From: Flammeovirga agarivorans
GTDB lineage: Bacteria > Bacteroidota > Bacteroidia > Cytophagales > Flammeovirgaceae
Assembly (NCBI RefSeq): GCF_012641475.1
Contig: NZ_JABAIL010000002.1
Location: 507,449 to 571,448, forward strand
DNA: 64,000 nucleotides
Direction of reading: 5' to 3'
Both the position numbers and the translations under genes were made by a program. This document shows, one piece after another, positions 45,671-56,500 of the stretch. The notes beneath the pieces are model-generated. The model saw only the letters and a list, made by a program, of their open reading frames with translations. It did not search any database and was not told the origin of the DNA. Position 1 is the stretch's first letter. Each line of letters starts with the position of its first letter.

Positions 45671-46444
45671 TTAGTTTACTTTTTCGGATAACTCTTGTAC
45701 TTTTTCATAAGCATCTTTTCTACCAGCTTCAAAAGATTTTTTGTAAAGTTCTAAAGCTTCAGCATAAGTCGCTTTCTTTTTCTTTGGAGCTAATTTTGTT
45801 CTATTTGCAGCTTCTTCAAGTGCTTCAGCTTGAGCATAATATGCATCTGCCTCCGTCTTTTTCGCTTGAACCATTAACTCTTGAATTCTATTTTTCTGAA
45901 GAGCAATCTCTTCGTTATTTTTTTGAATTTCAACTTCTTGATCTGACAGTTCTTTTGCTTGTAAATCAACTGTCTTAATCAATGCTTTATTTTCTGACTG
46001 TAATTTCTCAACTCTCTCTTTTAGATCTGCAATTTCTTGTGTCTTTTGATCCAGTTGTTGTCTCAGTTTTCTGATTGTATTTGCATAAGCACTATTTTTT
46101 GCATTTGATTTTGCTAAGCTTGCTTCCATTTGTTCCATGCGTTGCTCAGACTCTTTCATGTATGCATCAATAGCTCTAATTTTCTCTTCATATGTTTTTC
46201 CAGAAATACCTTTCTCCATATCGATATATAAAAGGTTTCTAGAAACATCGATTGAATCAATCAAAGCACCTACTTCGTCTAATGTTTCCGCAGCGGCCTC
46301 AGCTCTAGCCAAATCTTCTTGCAGCTTTGCATTTGCAGCTTTTAATTGATCATTTTCTTCTTGTACACCACATGAAGAAAAAGTAAATGAAGTTGCTGCT
46401 AGAACTAAAAATAACTTTAATGTATTATTGATTTTCGATTTCAT
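45671..46444 (-). CDS. coiled-coil lipoprotein of unknown function
   Basis: The 257-residue product has a lipoprotein signal (TFSSC, Cys25) and then is almost entirely coiled coil. Heptad-type helices run through EENDQLKAANAKLQEDLARAEAA (about 28-55) and from about 95 to 200. A short positively charged C-terminal part (about 210-257, NRTKLAPKKKKATYAEALELYKKSFEAGRK) resembles one TPR-like helical hairpin. No family is recognised. It is probably anchored in the inner leaflet of the outer membrane and may be a spacer or scaffold, which is inference. It has a good promoter and its own terminator. Confidence 0.78.
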   Translation of the reverse strand: MKSKINNTLKLFLVLAATSFTFSSCGVQEENDQLKAANAKLQEDLARAEAAAETLDEVGALIDSIDVSRNLLYIDMEKGISGKTYEEKIRAIDAYMKESEQRMEQMEASLAKSNAKNSAYANTIRKLRQQLDQKTQEIADLKERVEKLQSENKALIKTVDLQAKELSDQEVEIQKNNEEIALQKNRIQELMVQAKKTEADAYYAQAEALEEAANRTKLAPKKKKATYAEALELYKKSFEAGRKDAYEKVQELSEKVN

Positions 46445-46485
46445 AAATATTAATCAGTTCAAATTTCGCTTATTAAATGTTACGA

Positions 46486-46516
46486 CAAATGTAAATGCTT
46501 TTACAATAGTATCAAA
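46486..46516 (-). promoter_or_regulatory. promoter of the coiled-coil lipoprotein
   Basis: The minus strand reads TTTG (46513-46516), 19 bases, then TACATTTG (46486-46493): a full consensus match, 41 bases before the ATG. Confidence 0.65.
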
Positions 46517-46588
46517 AATAGATGATTCAATTCGTAATTTATAATGAAATACTAACTATTAATACATCCATTTTACAATACTTTTACA

Positions 46589-46596
46589 TACATTTG
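46589..46596 (+). promoter_or_regulatory. candidate -7 box of the glycosyltransferase operon
   Basis: TACATTTG matches TAnnTTTG about 100 bases before the start codon at 46698. The -33 region is not convincing. Confidence 0.4.
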
Positions 46597-46697
46597 CATT
46601 TGAAACAAAACAAACAACCGGGCGATTGATTTTTGTACCATTAATCCTAATTAAACCAAAGGATACTTTTTTTATTGACGTCATTTATCATTCCTAA

Positions 46698-47861
46698 ATG
46701 AAAAAAACTAAAATTCTTAGAGTGATTGCAAGGTTAAATGTCGGAGGACCGGCAATACATACTGTATTATTAACCGATCAAATGAATGATGATCACTACG
46801 ACACTAAATTAGTTGCAGGGCATGTACCTAGTAATGAAGGCGACATGTCTTATTTAGCTAAAGAAAGAAACTTAAAGGTCCACTACTTAAATCACCTTCA
46901 GAGAGAACTTTCTCTTAAAGATGATTTAAAATCCTTGTTTGACTTATTCTTAATAATAAGAGAATATCAACCTGATATTATTCACACACACACCGCAAAA
47001 GCGGGCTTTATTGGAAGAGCCGCAGCTATAGTCGCGAACTTTTTTTCAAAAAATAAGGTTAAGTCTGTACACACTTTTCATGGCCATGTCTTTCATGGAT
47101 ATTTTTCGCCAATGAAAACGAAGTTGTTTTTAGGTATAGAAAAATTTTTAGCAAAGTATACAGATACTATTATTACAATTACTGAAAAACAACAGGAAGA
47201 AATACTTAACCTGGGCATTGGAAAAAAGGCTCAACACAAAATGGTACCTTTGGGGTTAGACCTCAAAAGGTTTTACACTAACACTAATAATAACTTTCTA
47301 CATGATGAATATAACATTCCAAAAACCTCCAAACTTGTAGGGATCGTTGCAAGGTTTACACAGATTAAAAATCTAAAAATGTTTATTAGAGTTGCCAAAC
47401 TAATTAGTAATGAAAAAGATGATGTCCATTTTTTCATGATTGGTGATGGTGAAGATCGTGACATGCTTGAAAGCTATGCAAAACAAGAAAATATCGATCA
47501 TAAGATTACATTTACCGGATTTTTAAAGGATTTACCTAGCATTTATGCCAGTTTGGATTTAGTTTTGCTTACTTCTAACAACGAGGGCTCACCAGTATCA
47601 ATTATTGAAGCTATGACATCTGGCACATGTGTGGTTTCAACCGCTGTTGGTGGAGTTCCAGATTTGTTTTCTTCTTTTGGTAAACGCTACTTAGTTGGTC
47701 CCAATGAGGACGAGGCAATGAAAAATGCCGCTGTTAGAATATTAAGCTATGAAGATGATAAAAACCTGTTTATCAGAGAACACAAAGAATCTACTTATCG
47801 TAAATATAACTATGATCGTCTAGTCAGCGATCTAAAGATGACTTACAAAGAATTAACATGA
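46698..47861 (+). CDS. glycosyltransferase family 4 protein
   Basis: A 387-residue GT-B fold retaining glycosyltransferase. The N-terminal domain has VIARLNVGGPAIHTVLLT and the DIIHTHTAKAGFIGR motif; the C-terminal domain carries the family-4 donor site KNLKMFIRVA, MIGDGEDRDMLE and the EX7E-type motif NNEGSPVSIIEAMTSG. It probably adds a sugar in polysaccharide or O-antigen assembly on the cytosolic side of the membrane. Its stop overlaps by four bases (ATGA) the next gene, a WecA-like initiating transferase, which strongly supports a shared role. Confidence 0.93.
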   Translation: MKKTKILRVIARLNVGGPAIHTVLLTDQMNDDHYDTKLVAGHVPSNEGDMSYLAKERNLKVHYLNHLQRELSLKDDLKSLFDLFLIIREYQPDIIHTHTAKAGFIGRAAAIVANFFSKNKVKSVHTFHGHVFHGYFSPMKTKLFLGIEKFLAKYTDTIITITEKQQEEILNLGIGKKAQHKMVPLGLDLKRFYTNTNNNFLHDEYNIPKTSKLVGIVARFTQIKNLKMFIRVAKLISNEKDDVHFFMIGDGEDRDMLESYAKQENIDHKITFTGFLKDLPSIYASLDLVLLTSNNEGSPVSIIEAMTSGTCVVSTAVGGVPDLFSSFGKRYLVGPNEDEAMKNAAVRILSYEDDKNLFIREHKESTYRKYNYDRLVSDLKMTYKELT

Positions 47862-49123
47862 ATCAGTCAATATTATTGCTCAGCCTAACTTTTGGTGCCA
47901 TTATATCGTTTATTGTCACCAGAATTTTGATTAAGCAAGCAATTAAGTACCAAATAGTAGACAAACCTAGAGCGGATCGTTTTCATACAAAAACAACAGC
48001 TTTAATGGGTGGAATTGCTATCGTAGTATCGTTTATCGTTGTGGCAACTTTATTACAACTACTACCAATAGCATGGTCTGTTATAACATTATTAGGCACT
48101 ATAATCTCTATTTATCAACTATTTAATAATAGAAGAGTTAGAGCTTATATCTCTTGCGTAACTACAATTATTGCAGGAGTAGCCACATTATTTATCCTTT
48201 ATGGAGAAAATGTATTCGATCAGAAAATAGCTTGGCTCTTTACAGGTGCGATGATTGTTTTCTTCACAGGAACATTTGATGACAAATCAAAAGCAATGGA
48301 ACCAAAAGTGAAATTGTTTTTCCAAATTACAGCAGGAGCAATAGCTATTTTAATTGTTGGCACTGCCAATTTCTTACCTCCTATAATTAGTGAAGTTTTT
48401 ACATTTTTCTGGATCATTGGGGTAATTAACGCACTGAACTTGATTGATAACATGAACGGCCTATCTCCAGGTATTGCTGCATTTACAGCACTTGCCTTCG
48501 GTCTGTTTTCTATCGTGTTATTCAACAATCACGACACTGCATTACTAAGCCTTGCACTGGCAGCTGTACTGTTTGGTTTTTTACCTAACAACTTCCCTAA
48601 TGCAAAGATTTTCATGGGAGACTCTGGCAGTATGTTCTTAGGCTATATTTTATCAATGCTTGGAGTAATGCTTTCTTGGGAGACTACTTCTATTGATATT
48701 TCAATCATTACACCAATTTTATTATTGGCATATCCGATTTTTGATGTAACATTTGTTACAATTAATAGAATCAGATCAGGAAGACCTATTTATGTTGGAG
48801 GAAAAGATCATTCTTCTCACCTGCTAGTGAAATATGGGTTTTCTCCTAAATATGCAGTAATGATGTTGTATGGATTAAGTATTATCACTTCTTTCATTAC
48901 GTATTACATCAATACACTAGACTTAGGTTATGCAGCAACAGCAGTCTCAATCATCCTATCCACTTTCATCATTTTAGGTTTTATACTCACAAAATTACAT
49001 GATAAAGAGTACATGCCCAGTGAAGAAAAAGAAGAAGTTATTGCAGGACAAGAAATAGAAGATATTACGAACATTACGAATATCACTCCTAATGTTTCTA
49101 AGAAATACAATAAGGTTCAATAA
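47858..49123 (+). CDS. WecA/MraY-type undecaprenyl-phosphate sugar-1-phosphate transferase
   Basis: A 421-residue integral membrane enzyme with about 10-11 helices that moves a sugar-1-phosphate (often GlcNAc-1-P) from UDP-sugar to undecaprenyl phosphate, the start of a surface polysaccharide. Family motifs are TALMGGIAIV, FDDKSKAMEPKVKLFFQI (the DDxxK-type Asp pair), NLIDNMNGLSPGIAAF, FMGDSGSMFLGYILS and the cytosolic GGKDHSSHLL loop with HxxH-like histidines. This pattern fits WecA/TagO rather than MraY. It overlaps the glycosyltransferase gene by four bases. The C-terminal 40 residues are acidic and variable. Confidence 0.92.
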   Translation: MNQSILLLSLTFGAIISFIVTRILIKQAIKYQIVDKPRADRFHTKTTALMGGIAIVVSFIVVATLLQLLPIAWSVITLLGTIISIYQLFNNRRVRAYISCVTTIIAGVATLFILYGENVFDQKIAWLFTGAMIVFFTGTFDDKSKAMEPKVKLFFQITAGAIAILIVGTANFLPPIISEVFTFFWIIGVINALNLIDNMNGLSPGIAAFTALAFGLFSIVLFNNHDTALLSLALAAVLFGFLPNNFPNAKIFMGDSGSMFLGYILSMLGVMLSWETTSIDISIITPILLLAYPIFDVTFVTINRIRSGRPIYVGGKDHSSHLLVKYGFSPKYAVMMLYGLSIITSFITYYINTLDLGYAATAVSIILSTFIILGFILTKLHDKEYMPSEEKEEVIAGQEIEDITNITNITPNVSKKYNKVQ

Positions 49124-49150
49124 TACCACTTATTGAAAAATAATAATTTA

Positions 49151-49192
49151 AACCCATCAGTAATGTTTCAATAACTTACTGATGGGTTTTTC
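49151..49192 (+). terminator. terminator of the glycosyltransferase operon
   Basis: Perfect 13-base-pair stem AACCCATCAGTAA / TTACTGATGGGTT (49151-49163 with 49176-49188) followed by TTTTCT. Confidence 0.85.
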
Positions 49193-49216
49193 TCTTAATA
49201 GAGAATTATTAAATAC

Positions 49217-49254
49217 AAAAAAGCCTTGTATCTTTAGAGATACAAGGCTTTTAT
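49217..49254. terminator. second terminator, mainly for tig
   Basis: Perfect stem AAAAGCCTTGTATCT / AGATACAAGGCTTTT with a TTAG loop; T-runs on both strands. It ends the minus-strand trigger factor gene and backs up the preceding terminator. Confidence 0.85.
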
Positions 49255-49276
49255 ATTTTATAGGACAAACTTTGAA

Positions 49277-50611
49277 TTACTTCGCAGCTTGCTCATTTTT
49301 TGCTGTTAAGAATTCTTCGAATTTAGCAAGATCCACTTCCTCAGAAGTAAGAGCTACTTTTTCTTTTGCTGCAGCGAAGATTTTCTCGTTGTAAACTTGC
49401 TCATAAGTTTGCTCGAAGTACTTACCGTTTTCAGCTGATAAGTAGTTTTGTACGAACTCACCCATACGCTCGTCCTCATCACCCATGAAGTTACCGAATT
49501 GAGCTTTGATTTGAACTAAAGCAGCTGCTTCAACATCTTCTTTCTCAACTTTTACTTCTGAAGCTTCAGCAACTTTATCAGAGATTGCTCTCCATTTTAC
49601 TGCTTCTTCGAATTTAGCTAAGTTTTCGTCGATTTCTTCCTCAGTTGCCTTAGGGTTGTTTTGCTTGTAAACTTTCTTTAATAACTCAGCAGGTAAAGCA
49701 ATAGTAGTTGCTTCAACGATTGCGTTACGAACGTTTTCGTTTGTTAAGTTATCAATTGCTTGTTGGTTTACTTCAGCGATTGTTTTCTTTAACTCAGCTC
49801 TGAATTCTTCTTCGTTAGAAGCTTTATCAGGACCGATTACCATGTTAAAGAAGTCAACATCTAATTCTGGCTCGTGGTTACGAGTAATTTTTGTGATTTC
49901 GATAGAGAATTGACCTACGAAAGACTCTTTATCTTCAGTACCTAAGATAAGACCTAAACGGTTGTCATCCTCATACATTGAAGTGATGTCTAAAGTAACT
50001 ACATCACCTACTTTTTTACCTTCGAATTGAGCAGCGATACCTTCAGCTAATTTATCGTCTAATTCAAAAGCTGCACCTTCTTTAGAGTACTCTCCTTCTA
50101 CAGCTTTGAAAGTTGCAGTAACTAAATCGTCTTTTGCAGCTTCTTCAGCATCTTTCTTTGTAGGGTAAGCTTCTTTTAACTTAGTGATTGTACTTTCAAC
50201 ATCAGCATCAGTAACAGTCAAGTTAAAAGTATCTGCATTGATCCCTTCTAAGTTTAAATCAAACTCAGGAAGTAATAATTCAAATTCTACAGTTTGCTCA
50301 GCACCTAATTGTTCTGGAGTGATGAAATCACCTTTGTACATTGGTTGGAACAATGGCTTAACATTGTTATCCTTTAAGTAAGTATCCACAGCTTTTCCAA
50401 CAGCTTCGTTGAAAGTATCCATTTTTACTTGCTTACCGTACATTTTTTCTACCATTGACATTGGTACCTTACCCTTACGGAAACCTTTCATATTAGCACC
50501 TTTAGCGTACTGCTTTAATTTGCTCTTATACTCAGGCATAAAATCAGCTTCAGCAACATTTACTGTAAGCAAACCGTATGAGTTCTCTTGTTTATCTAAT
50601 TTGAATTCCAA
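49277..50611 (-). CDS. tig: trigger factor
   Basis: Ribosome-bound chaperone that meets nascent chains. The 444-residue product has the ribosome-binding signature GFRKGKVP near residues 43-50 (GANMKGFRKGKVPMSMVEKMYG), a PPIase-like middle domain (about 150-240) and the long helical C-terminal domain (EAVKWRAISDKVAEASEVKV). The middle FKBP domain is weakly conserved (SKEGAAFELDDKLAEG), usual for Bacteroidota, so prolyl isomerase activity may be low or absent. It is monocistronic. Confidence 0.93.
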   Translation of the reverse strand: MEFKLDKQENSYGLLTVNVAEADFMPEYKSKLKQYAKGANMKGFRKGKVPMSMVEKMYGKQVKMDTFNEAVGKAVDTYLKDNNVKPLFQPMYKGDFITPEQLGAEQTVEFELLLPEFDLNLEGINADTFNLTVTDADVESTITKLKEAYPTKKDAEEAAKDDLVTATFKAVEGEYSKEGAAFELDDKLAEGIAAQFEGKKVGDVVTLDITSMYEDDNRLGLILGTEDKESFVGQFSIEITKITRNHEPELDVDFFNMVIGPDKASNEEEFRAELKKTIAEVNQQAIDNLTNENVRNAIVEATTIALPAELLKKVYKQNNPKATEEEIDENLAKFEEAVKWRAISDKVAEASEVKVEKEDVEAAALVQIKAQFGNFMGDEDERMGEFVQNYLSAENGKYFEQTYEQVYNEKIFAAAKEKVALTSEEVDLAKFEEFLTAKNEQAAK

Positions 50612-50718
50612 AGTTTTATTATTTTTGGTGTGACAAAACTCTTAATTATTTTACCGAAATAAGGGTCAAATTGATCACCTATTTCAATATTATTATCAAA
50701 AGAGAAGTAAATATCTAC

Positions 50719-50745
50719 CAAAACTAAGTTGGAGTACCTCTACAA
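50719..50745 (-). promoter_or_regulatory. candidate promoter of tig
   Basis: On the minus strand TTG (50743-50745), 16 bases, then TAGTTTTG (50719-50726), about 108 bases before the start codon. The spacing is slightly short. Confidence 0.42.
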
Positions 50746-50955
50746 CCCTTCTACTTAAAAAGCTATTCGATCAATGATTTAACCATTTGAATTTCAAGTG
50801 ATTTACACATCCATCAATAACTAATTCAACCATAAACAAAACACCTAAATTAGGTATTTTAATTTAAAGCGATGCAAAGGTAATCAACTCGTTTTGAAAA
50901 TCATTGATGTTCACCCAAAAAAATGTAAACAACTGTTACATCTTTTTTTAAATCT

Positions 50956-50963
50956 TATCTTTG
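50956..50963 (+). promoter_or_regulatory. candidate -7 box of relA/spoT
   Basis: TATCTTTG fits TAnnTTTG, about 90 bases before the start codon at 51053. TGTT around 50934 could be a poor -33 element. Confidence 0.45.
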
Positions 50964-51052
50964 CTTTCTTTATGATCACTATACTTTTTTACCTATTTTT
51001 ATAGTTCTTAGACTATTTGTATGGTAACAATAATTTGTTTGAACATTTGGAG

Positions 51053-53266
51053 ATGAAGATCGACTTAGAAAAAGAGAGGATGGAGCTTTTAAAAATGTAC
51101 GGTAACTTACTCCGTAAAGCCCGACCTTTTTTAAATGATCCAGACGATATAAAACAAATCAAAAAGGCCTTCCTTTTTGCTTCTGATGCTCATAAAGACA
51201 TGAGAAGAAAATCTGGTGAGCCTTTCATATATCATCCCGTGGCTGTAGCCACAATTGCCGCAGAAGAAATCGGCTTAGGTACCACTTCAATTATTTCAGC
51301 TTTATTACATGACGTAGTAGAAGATACAGACTATACGTTAGAAGATATTGAAGAACATTTTGGCGAAAAGGTAGCCCTTATTGTCAATGGTTTAACTAAA
51401 ATATCTGGCGCCGCACAAAAAGGCGGTTCACTACAAGCTGAGAACTTCAGAAAAATGTTACTGACAATTTCTGAAGACGTTAGAGTTGTTCTTATTAAAA
51501 TCTCAGATCGACTACACAATATGCGTACGTTGATCTCGATGCCAAAAGACAAACAACTTAAGGTAAAAGCAGAAACTGAATACATTTATGCTCCCTTAGC
51601 ACACCGTCTTGGTCTTTATAATATTAAATCTGAATTAGAAGATTTATGTCTAAAATATTCAGATAGAAATTTATATGATGAGATCTCAAGAAAGTTAAAA
51701 GCATCTGAAGAAGCTCGCGAACACTTTACGAATGAATTTAAGACTCCACTTATCGAAACTATGGATAAGCAGGGGTATAAATACACGATTAAATCAAGAA
51801 CTAAATCGATTACTTCTATTGCAAATAAGATGAAAAAGCAACAAGTACCTTTTGAAGAGGTATTTGACTTATTTGCTGTAAGAATTATTTTCGATGCTCC
51901 TAGACAAGTCGAGAAATCAACTTGTTGGCATATCTATTCTATTGTCACCGACTACTATACACCCAACGTTAGTAGATTAAGAGACTGGATTAGTGTACCG
52001 AAATCCAATGGTTATGAATCATTGCATACTACTGTAATGGGACATAATGGTCACTGGGTAGAAGTACAAATTCGTTCTAAAAGAATGGATGAAATTGCCG
52101 AAAAAGGTTACGCAGCACACTGGAAATATAAAGAACAAGGAGAAGCTGATTCAGAAAAGGGTATTGAGCAGTGGCTAAATGAAGTTCGTTCTCTTATGGA
52201 GAATGACAAAGTAAATGCCGTAGAATTCCTTGATGATTTCAGAACTAGTTTATTTAATAAAGAAGTCTTTGTATTTACACCAAATGGCGATTTAAAGGTA
52301 TTCCCTCAAGGTTCTACAGTTCTTGATTTTGCTTTTGATATTCATACTGAGGTTGGAGCAAAATGTCTTGGTGCCAAGATTAATGGTAAGCTAGTACCAT
52401 TAAGTTATCAGTTAGAAAACGGCGACCAAATAGAAATTTTGACTGCCAACCAGCCTAAAGCTAACGAGGGTTGGTTAAAAATTGTAAGAACTTCTAGAGC
52501 TAGAGCAAAAATAAAATCTCACCTAAAAGAAGACCACAAACGTGTAGCGCTTATTGGTAGAGAAATCATTGATAGAAAATTCAAGCACCTTAAAATTAAA
52601 TACGATGATAAGGTTGCTCAGCAATTAAGAGACTTTTTCAGTCTTAACAGTGAAACTGATTTGTATTATCAGGTTGGCGAAGGCATCATTGAACACAAGG
52701 AAATTAAGAAGTTCAAAGATCACCTTGATCAAACTAACAATGTTAAGAAGAAAAAGATGGTTCCTGACTCTGCTAAAGAGTTCAAGAAGAAGATTAAAAC
52801 GATTAGAGAAGATGACGATGAATTAGTCATTGGTGAGGATATGGAAAATGTCCACTACTCTATTGCTAACTGTTGTAATCCAATTCAAGGGGATGATATC
52901 TTTGGTTTTATTACTATTAATAATGGTATTAAAATCCACAGAACAAACTGTCCTAACTCTATCGCTATGATGGCCAATTATGGTTATAGAATCATCAAAG
53001 CTAGGTGGGCTTCAGAGAAAGAATCTTCTTTTATTTCAAAAATTGCTATCGAAGGTACAGACAGAATAGGCTTAGTCAATGACGTTACGAGAATTATCAC
53101 AAGTCGTATGAAAGTAAACATACGTTCGATATCAATAGATACTCAAGATGGAATTTTTAAAGGCAATATTGAGATTTCTGTTAAAAACCTTAATGAGTTC
53201 GAAAAGGTAATTAACGAAATCAGTGAAATTGAAGGAATTATAAGAATCACGAGAAAAGATTCCTGA
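51053..53266 (+). CDS. RelA/SpoT family (p)ppGpp synthetase/hydrolase
   Basis: Long RSH protein, 737 residues from the ATG at 51053 (MKIDLEKERMELLKMYG). The hydrolase domain has the HD motif in LLHDVVEDTDYTLEDIEEHFG and HPVAVATIAAEE, apparently intact. The synthetase domain follows (about 230-360; RTKSITSIANKM, FAVRIIF, SNGYESLHTTVMG), then TGS (about 390-450, VFTPNGDLKVFPQGSTVLDF), a zinc-finger-like region with Cys-Cys (YSIANCCNPIQGD) and a C-terminal ACT domain (KIAIEGTDRIGLVNDVTRII). It should both make and degrade (p)ppGpp in the stringent response, as the sole long RSH usual for this phylum. It is monocistronic. Confidence 0.95.
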   Translation: MKIDLEKERMELLKMYGNLLRKARPFLNDPDDIKQIKKAFLFASDAHKDMRRKSGEPFIYHPVAVATIAAEEIGLGTTSIISALLHDVVEDTDYTLEDIEEHFGEKVALIVNGLTKISGAAQKGGSLQAENFRKMLLTISEDVRVVLIKISDRLHNMRTLISMPKDKQLKVKAETEYIYAPLAHRLGLYNIKSELEDLCLKYSDRNLYDEISRKLKASEEAREHFTNEFKTPLIETMDKQGYKYTIKSRTKSITSIANKMKKQQVPFEEVFDLFAVRIIFDAPRQVEKSTCWHIYSIVTDYYTPNVSRLRDWISVPKSNGYESLHTTVMGHNGHWVEVQIRSKRMDEIAEKGYAAHWKYKEQGEADSEKGIEQWLNEVRSLMENDKVNAVEFLDDFRTSLFNKEVFVFTPNGDLKVFPQGSTVLDFAFDIHTEVGAKCLGAKINGKLVPLSYQLENGDQIEILTANQPKANEGWLKIVRTSRARAKIKSHLKEDHKRVALIGREIIDRKFKHLKIKYDDKVAQQLRDFFSLNSETDLYYQVGEGIIEHKEIKKFKDHLDQTNNVKKKKMVPDSAKEFKKKIKTIREDDDELVIGEDMENVHYSIANCCNPIQGDDIFGFITINNGIKIHRTNCPNSIAMMANYGYRIIKARWASEKESSFISKIAIEGTDRIGLVNDVTRIITSRMKVNIRSISIDTQDGIFKGNIEISVKNLNEFEKVINEISEIEGIIRITRKDS

Positions 53267-53287
53267 TTTTTTTCTTAAAAACCTTAC

Positions 53288-53323
53288 GCCACAATGCAAA
53301 ATAAGCATTGTGGCTTTTTTTTT
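53288..53323 (+). terminator. terminator of relA/spoT
   Basis: Perfect 10-base-pair stem GCCACAATGC / GCATTGTGGC (53288-53297 with 53305-53314) followed by nine T. Confidence 0.9.
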
Positions 53324-53508
53324 GCCTAAAACAAAGTGTACTAATCGAGCAAATTCTAGCACTTAAGCAATATTATTGTTAAATTGCTCGTTATAGAACC
53401 GATAATCAGTGATTTAAACTAATTATCATCTGAGCGATGCTCAGATACTGTAATAACTACATTTTTATAGCAACCTTTTTTGGCTTTCTATATTTTTTCA
53501 TATACATC

Positions 53509-56500
53509 ATGAAAACAGGATACCTAGACCAAGCTTTATCGATATACCAAGATCTTTCGAGAGCTTTAACGATCAAAAGCCTTTGCCGCAAAATCTTAGA
53601 TACTGTCAATTCGAAAACAGTTGCCGAAAGAACCTCGATTATTATTAAGTCTGGGGATAACTTTATATTGAAAGCATCTCAGAAGAGAAATAGTGGTGAC
53701 ACAATATTCCAAGAAGGAAATGATTATGCAATGGACCATGATTTACCATTGAGTGTATTGCATCAGATTAAATCTCCTAAGAATGTTATTGTCGTTGATA
53801 TTAACAAGGTAAACGATAAAGTAAAAGCTGAAAGGTATATCAAAGAGAATAATATCTCTTTCCTTAACTTTATTCCATTATGGAATGATGATACTCTTAT
53901 TGGCTTTTTGATGATTGAACAATATCAGAACATCAATACGCCATCTGAACAAATTAAGTTTTTACAGGTCTTGGCTCCTCAAATTGCTATCTTATTACAA
54001 AATGCTGTAGCAATTGAAAGTTTTAAAGGTGCAGAAGCTACCACTGTTGAAGAAACTCCTACAACACCAAGTACTTCTGAACCACAAGAAGTACAAAAAC
54101 TAGACAGTTTCGCATTAAAAACAATACATGAAATCGGTCAGATTATCGCATCTACCGATAGTATTGAGAATATGACTGAAACTGTATTTGAAAAGATAAA
54201 CACAGTTTTAGATGCCCAAACTCTAGATATCGGACTTGTAAACAATGAACGTCACCGTTTAGAGTTTCCTGGTACCTATGAGGATGGTGAACGTCTTCCT
54301 TTCAACTATTGCAAATTGGACGAAGAAAACCGTTTGGCTACAATTTGTTTGAAAGGGAATAAAACAATCCATATCAACGATTTTGATAATGAGATCCTTT
54401 CTATCATTCCAGATTATAACCTAAACGCTCCAAAACGTGTAGGTAAGAAAGTAAACTCTATCATTTATGCGACAATTCAGTATAAAGGTAAACCTGTAGG
54501 TGTATTTACAGTACAAACTGAAAAGTTAAATGCATATTCTAAACAGGATCGTTTACTTATCGAAGGTATTAGTTCGTATATCGGAATTGCCATTGATAAC
54601 CTAAACCTGAATAAAGAAAAGCAAAATCAAAATATTCGTAGTCAAGAGCAAGAGGAAGAATTAACTCAAGCGTATACTACACTTAAAAACCTTGGTGAGA
54701 TTGGACAGGACATTACTTCCAACCTTTCCATTGAAAGAATTGCAGATACTGCATACGAAAGTTTAAATTCAATGATTGATGCTCCATTATTCTCAATGGG
54801 TATCTATAATAAAGCAAGAGGAGTTCTTGATATCTCAACGAATATTGAAAATGGAGAAAAATTACCTCCTAAAACCATTCGTTTAACTGATAATAATAAG
54901 CTTTCAGTGATTTGTTTTAAAACATTGAAAGAAATTATCATCAATGACTTTATTTCTGAGTATAATCAACATGTACCAAATACAGAGCTACCTACTCAGG
55001 ATTCCTCTAAACTACCACAATCATTAATTTATATTCCTCTAATTGGTAAAGAAGGTACTTTAGGATTTATTACAATCCAGAACTACCAATCAAATTCATT
55101 TGATGAAAGAGCGTTAAACTTAATGAGAAACATTGCCATATATATTGGTATTGCCTTGGATAACGCCCTGACTTATGAAGGATTAGAGGAAATTGTAGCT
55201 GACCGTACTGCTGAACTACAAAAGCAAAAGCAAGAGGTCGAAGCCAATAGAGACCAAATTGAGCAATCTTATAAAAACGTACAGTTATTATCAGAAATTG
55301 GTCTTTCGCTTTCATCAAGTTTAAGTACAGAAAGTATTATCAAAACAGTATATGAAAATGTTCAGACACTGATTGGAGGTGATGCTTTCGGTTTAGGTAT
55401 ATACAATCACAGAAAACAGCAAATTGAATTTAGAGGTGCAATGGAAAAAGGTAAAGAGCTACCTGATTTTATTCACTCTATGTCTGATGATACTCGTTTA
55501 TCTTCTATCTGTCTGAAAAGAAATGAAGAGATTGTTATCAATGATATCACTAAAGAAATCTATCAATATTTAGATTCTCAAGATGAAGTACCTACTGTAG
55601 GTGAAATGCCTCAATCAATTATCTATATTCCTATGAGAGCCGAGGATAAATTGATTGGTGTAATTAGTTTGCAAAGTTTCAAAAAGAATGCATATACAGA
55701 ACTTCATGTAGATTTACTTCGAAACATTGCCATTATCTCAGCAATTGCCATTGATAAAGCAGGAACGTATGAGAAAATCGAACGTCAAAAAGAAGAATTA
55801 CAAGTAACTTCACAAAAAGTAACTGAATCTATACGTTATGCGAAGCAGATTCAAAGTTCAATTCTTCCTAACCGTACATTAATACGTCAGTTATTACCGG
55901 ATTCGTTTATTTTCCATAAACCTAAAGATATTGTATCTGGTGATTTCTTCTGGTTCTTTGAGCATGATTCAAGAGTATATATTGCAACTGTTGACTGTAA
56001 TAGTAATGGAGTACCAGGAGCCATGATGAGTATCATTGGTACATCGTTATTTAGAGAAATCGTAGAGATCCAAGGCGTTGTTTGTCCTGGTGAGATTCTT
56101 AAAGCGATGAACGAGCGTATTGTATCACACTTGAACCAAAACCACTCTGAAAACACTGATGCTTTAGATGTTTCTCTTGTAGTAATGGATAAGAGCAAGA
56201 AAACTTTAGAGTTTGCTGGTGCTAACACCTCAATGGCTAAAATTAAGGATGGTAAATTCTTCCTTATCAAAGGTATGCCTATTTGCATTGGTGGTGAATA
56301 CAATGAAGAAAAATTCAATGAGATTGAATATAAGAAACATACATTCGACTTAACTGAAGATGCTACTTATTACCTATTCACAGATGGTTACCAAAAACAA
56401 GTAGGTGGTGAAGAGAAAGTAGAATTCGGTAAGGAGAACTTCTTAAAGTTATTATTCAGTAATCATAAAGAAGAAAAATCTAAGCAAAGAACAGCTATTC

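Larger units (their letters stand above)
50612..51052. other. 441-base divergent intergenic region between tig and relA/spoT
   Basis: No gene is supported here. It holds a candidate minus-strand promoter for tig (50719-50745) and a TATCTTTG -7 element for the RelA/SpoT gene (50956-50963). A frame reading in from 51017 with a TTG start would add 12 residues to RelA/SpoT; I think it is leader. Confidence 0.6.

Noticed and set aside
53437-53508. N-terminal transmembrane helix on the GAF/PP2C phosphatase
   Set aside because: The 24 hydrophobic residues come from T-rich DNA before the ATG at 53509, at which the family-like sequence begins; I treat it as untranslated leader.
55887-56318. 143-residue open frame antisense to the PP2C domain
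   Set aside because: It is the reverse of the strongly conserved phosphatase domain and has no recognisable features.
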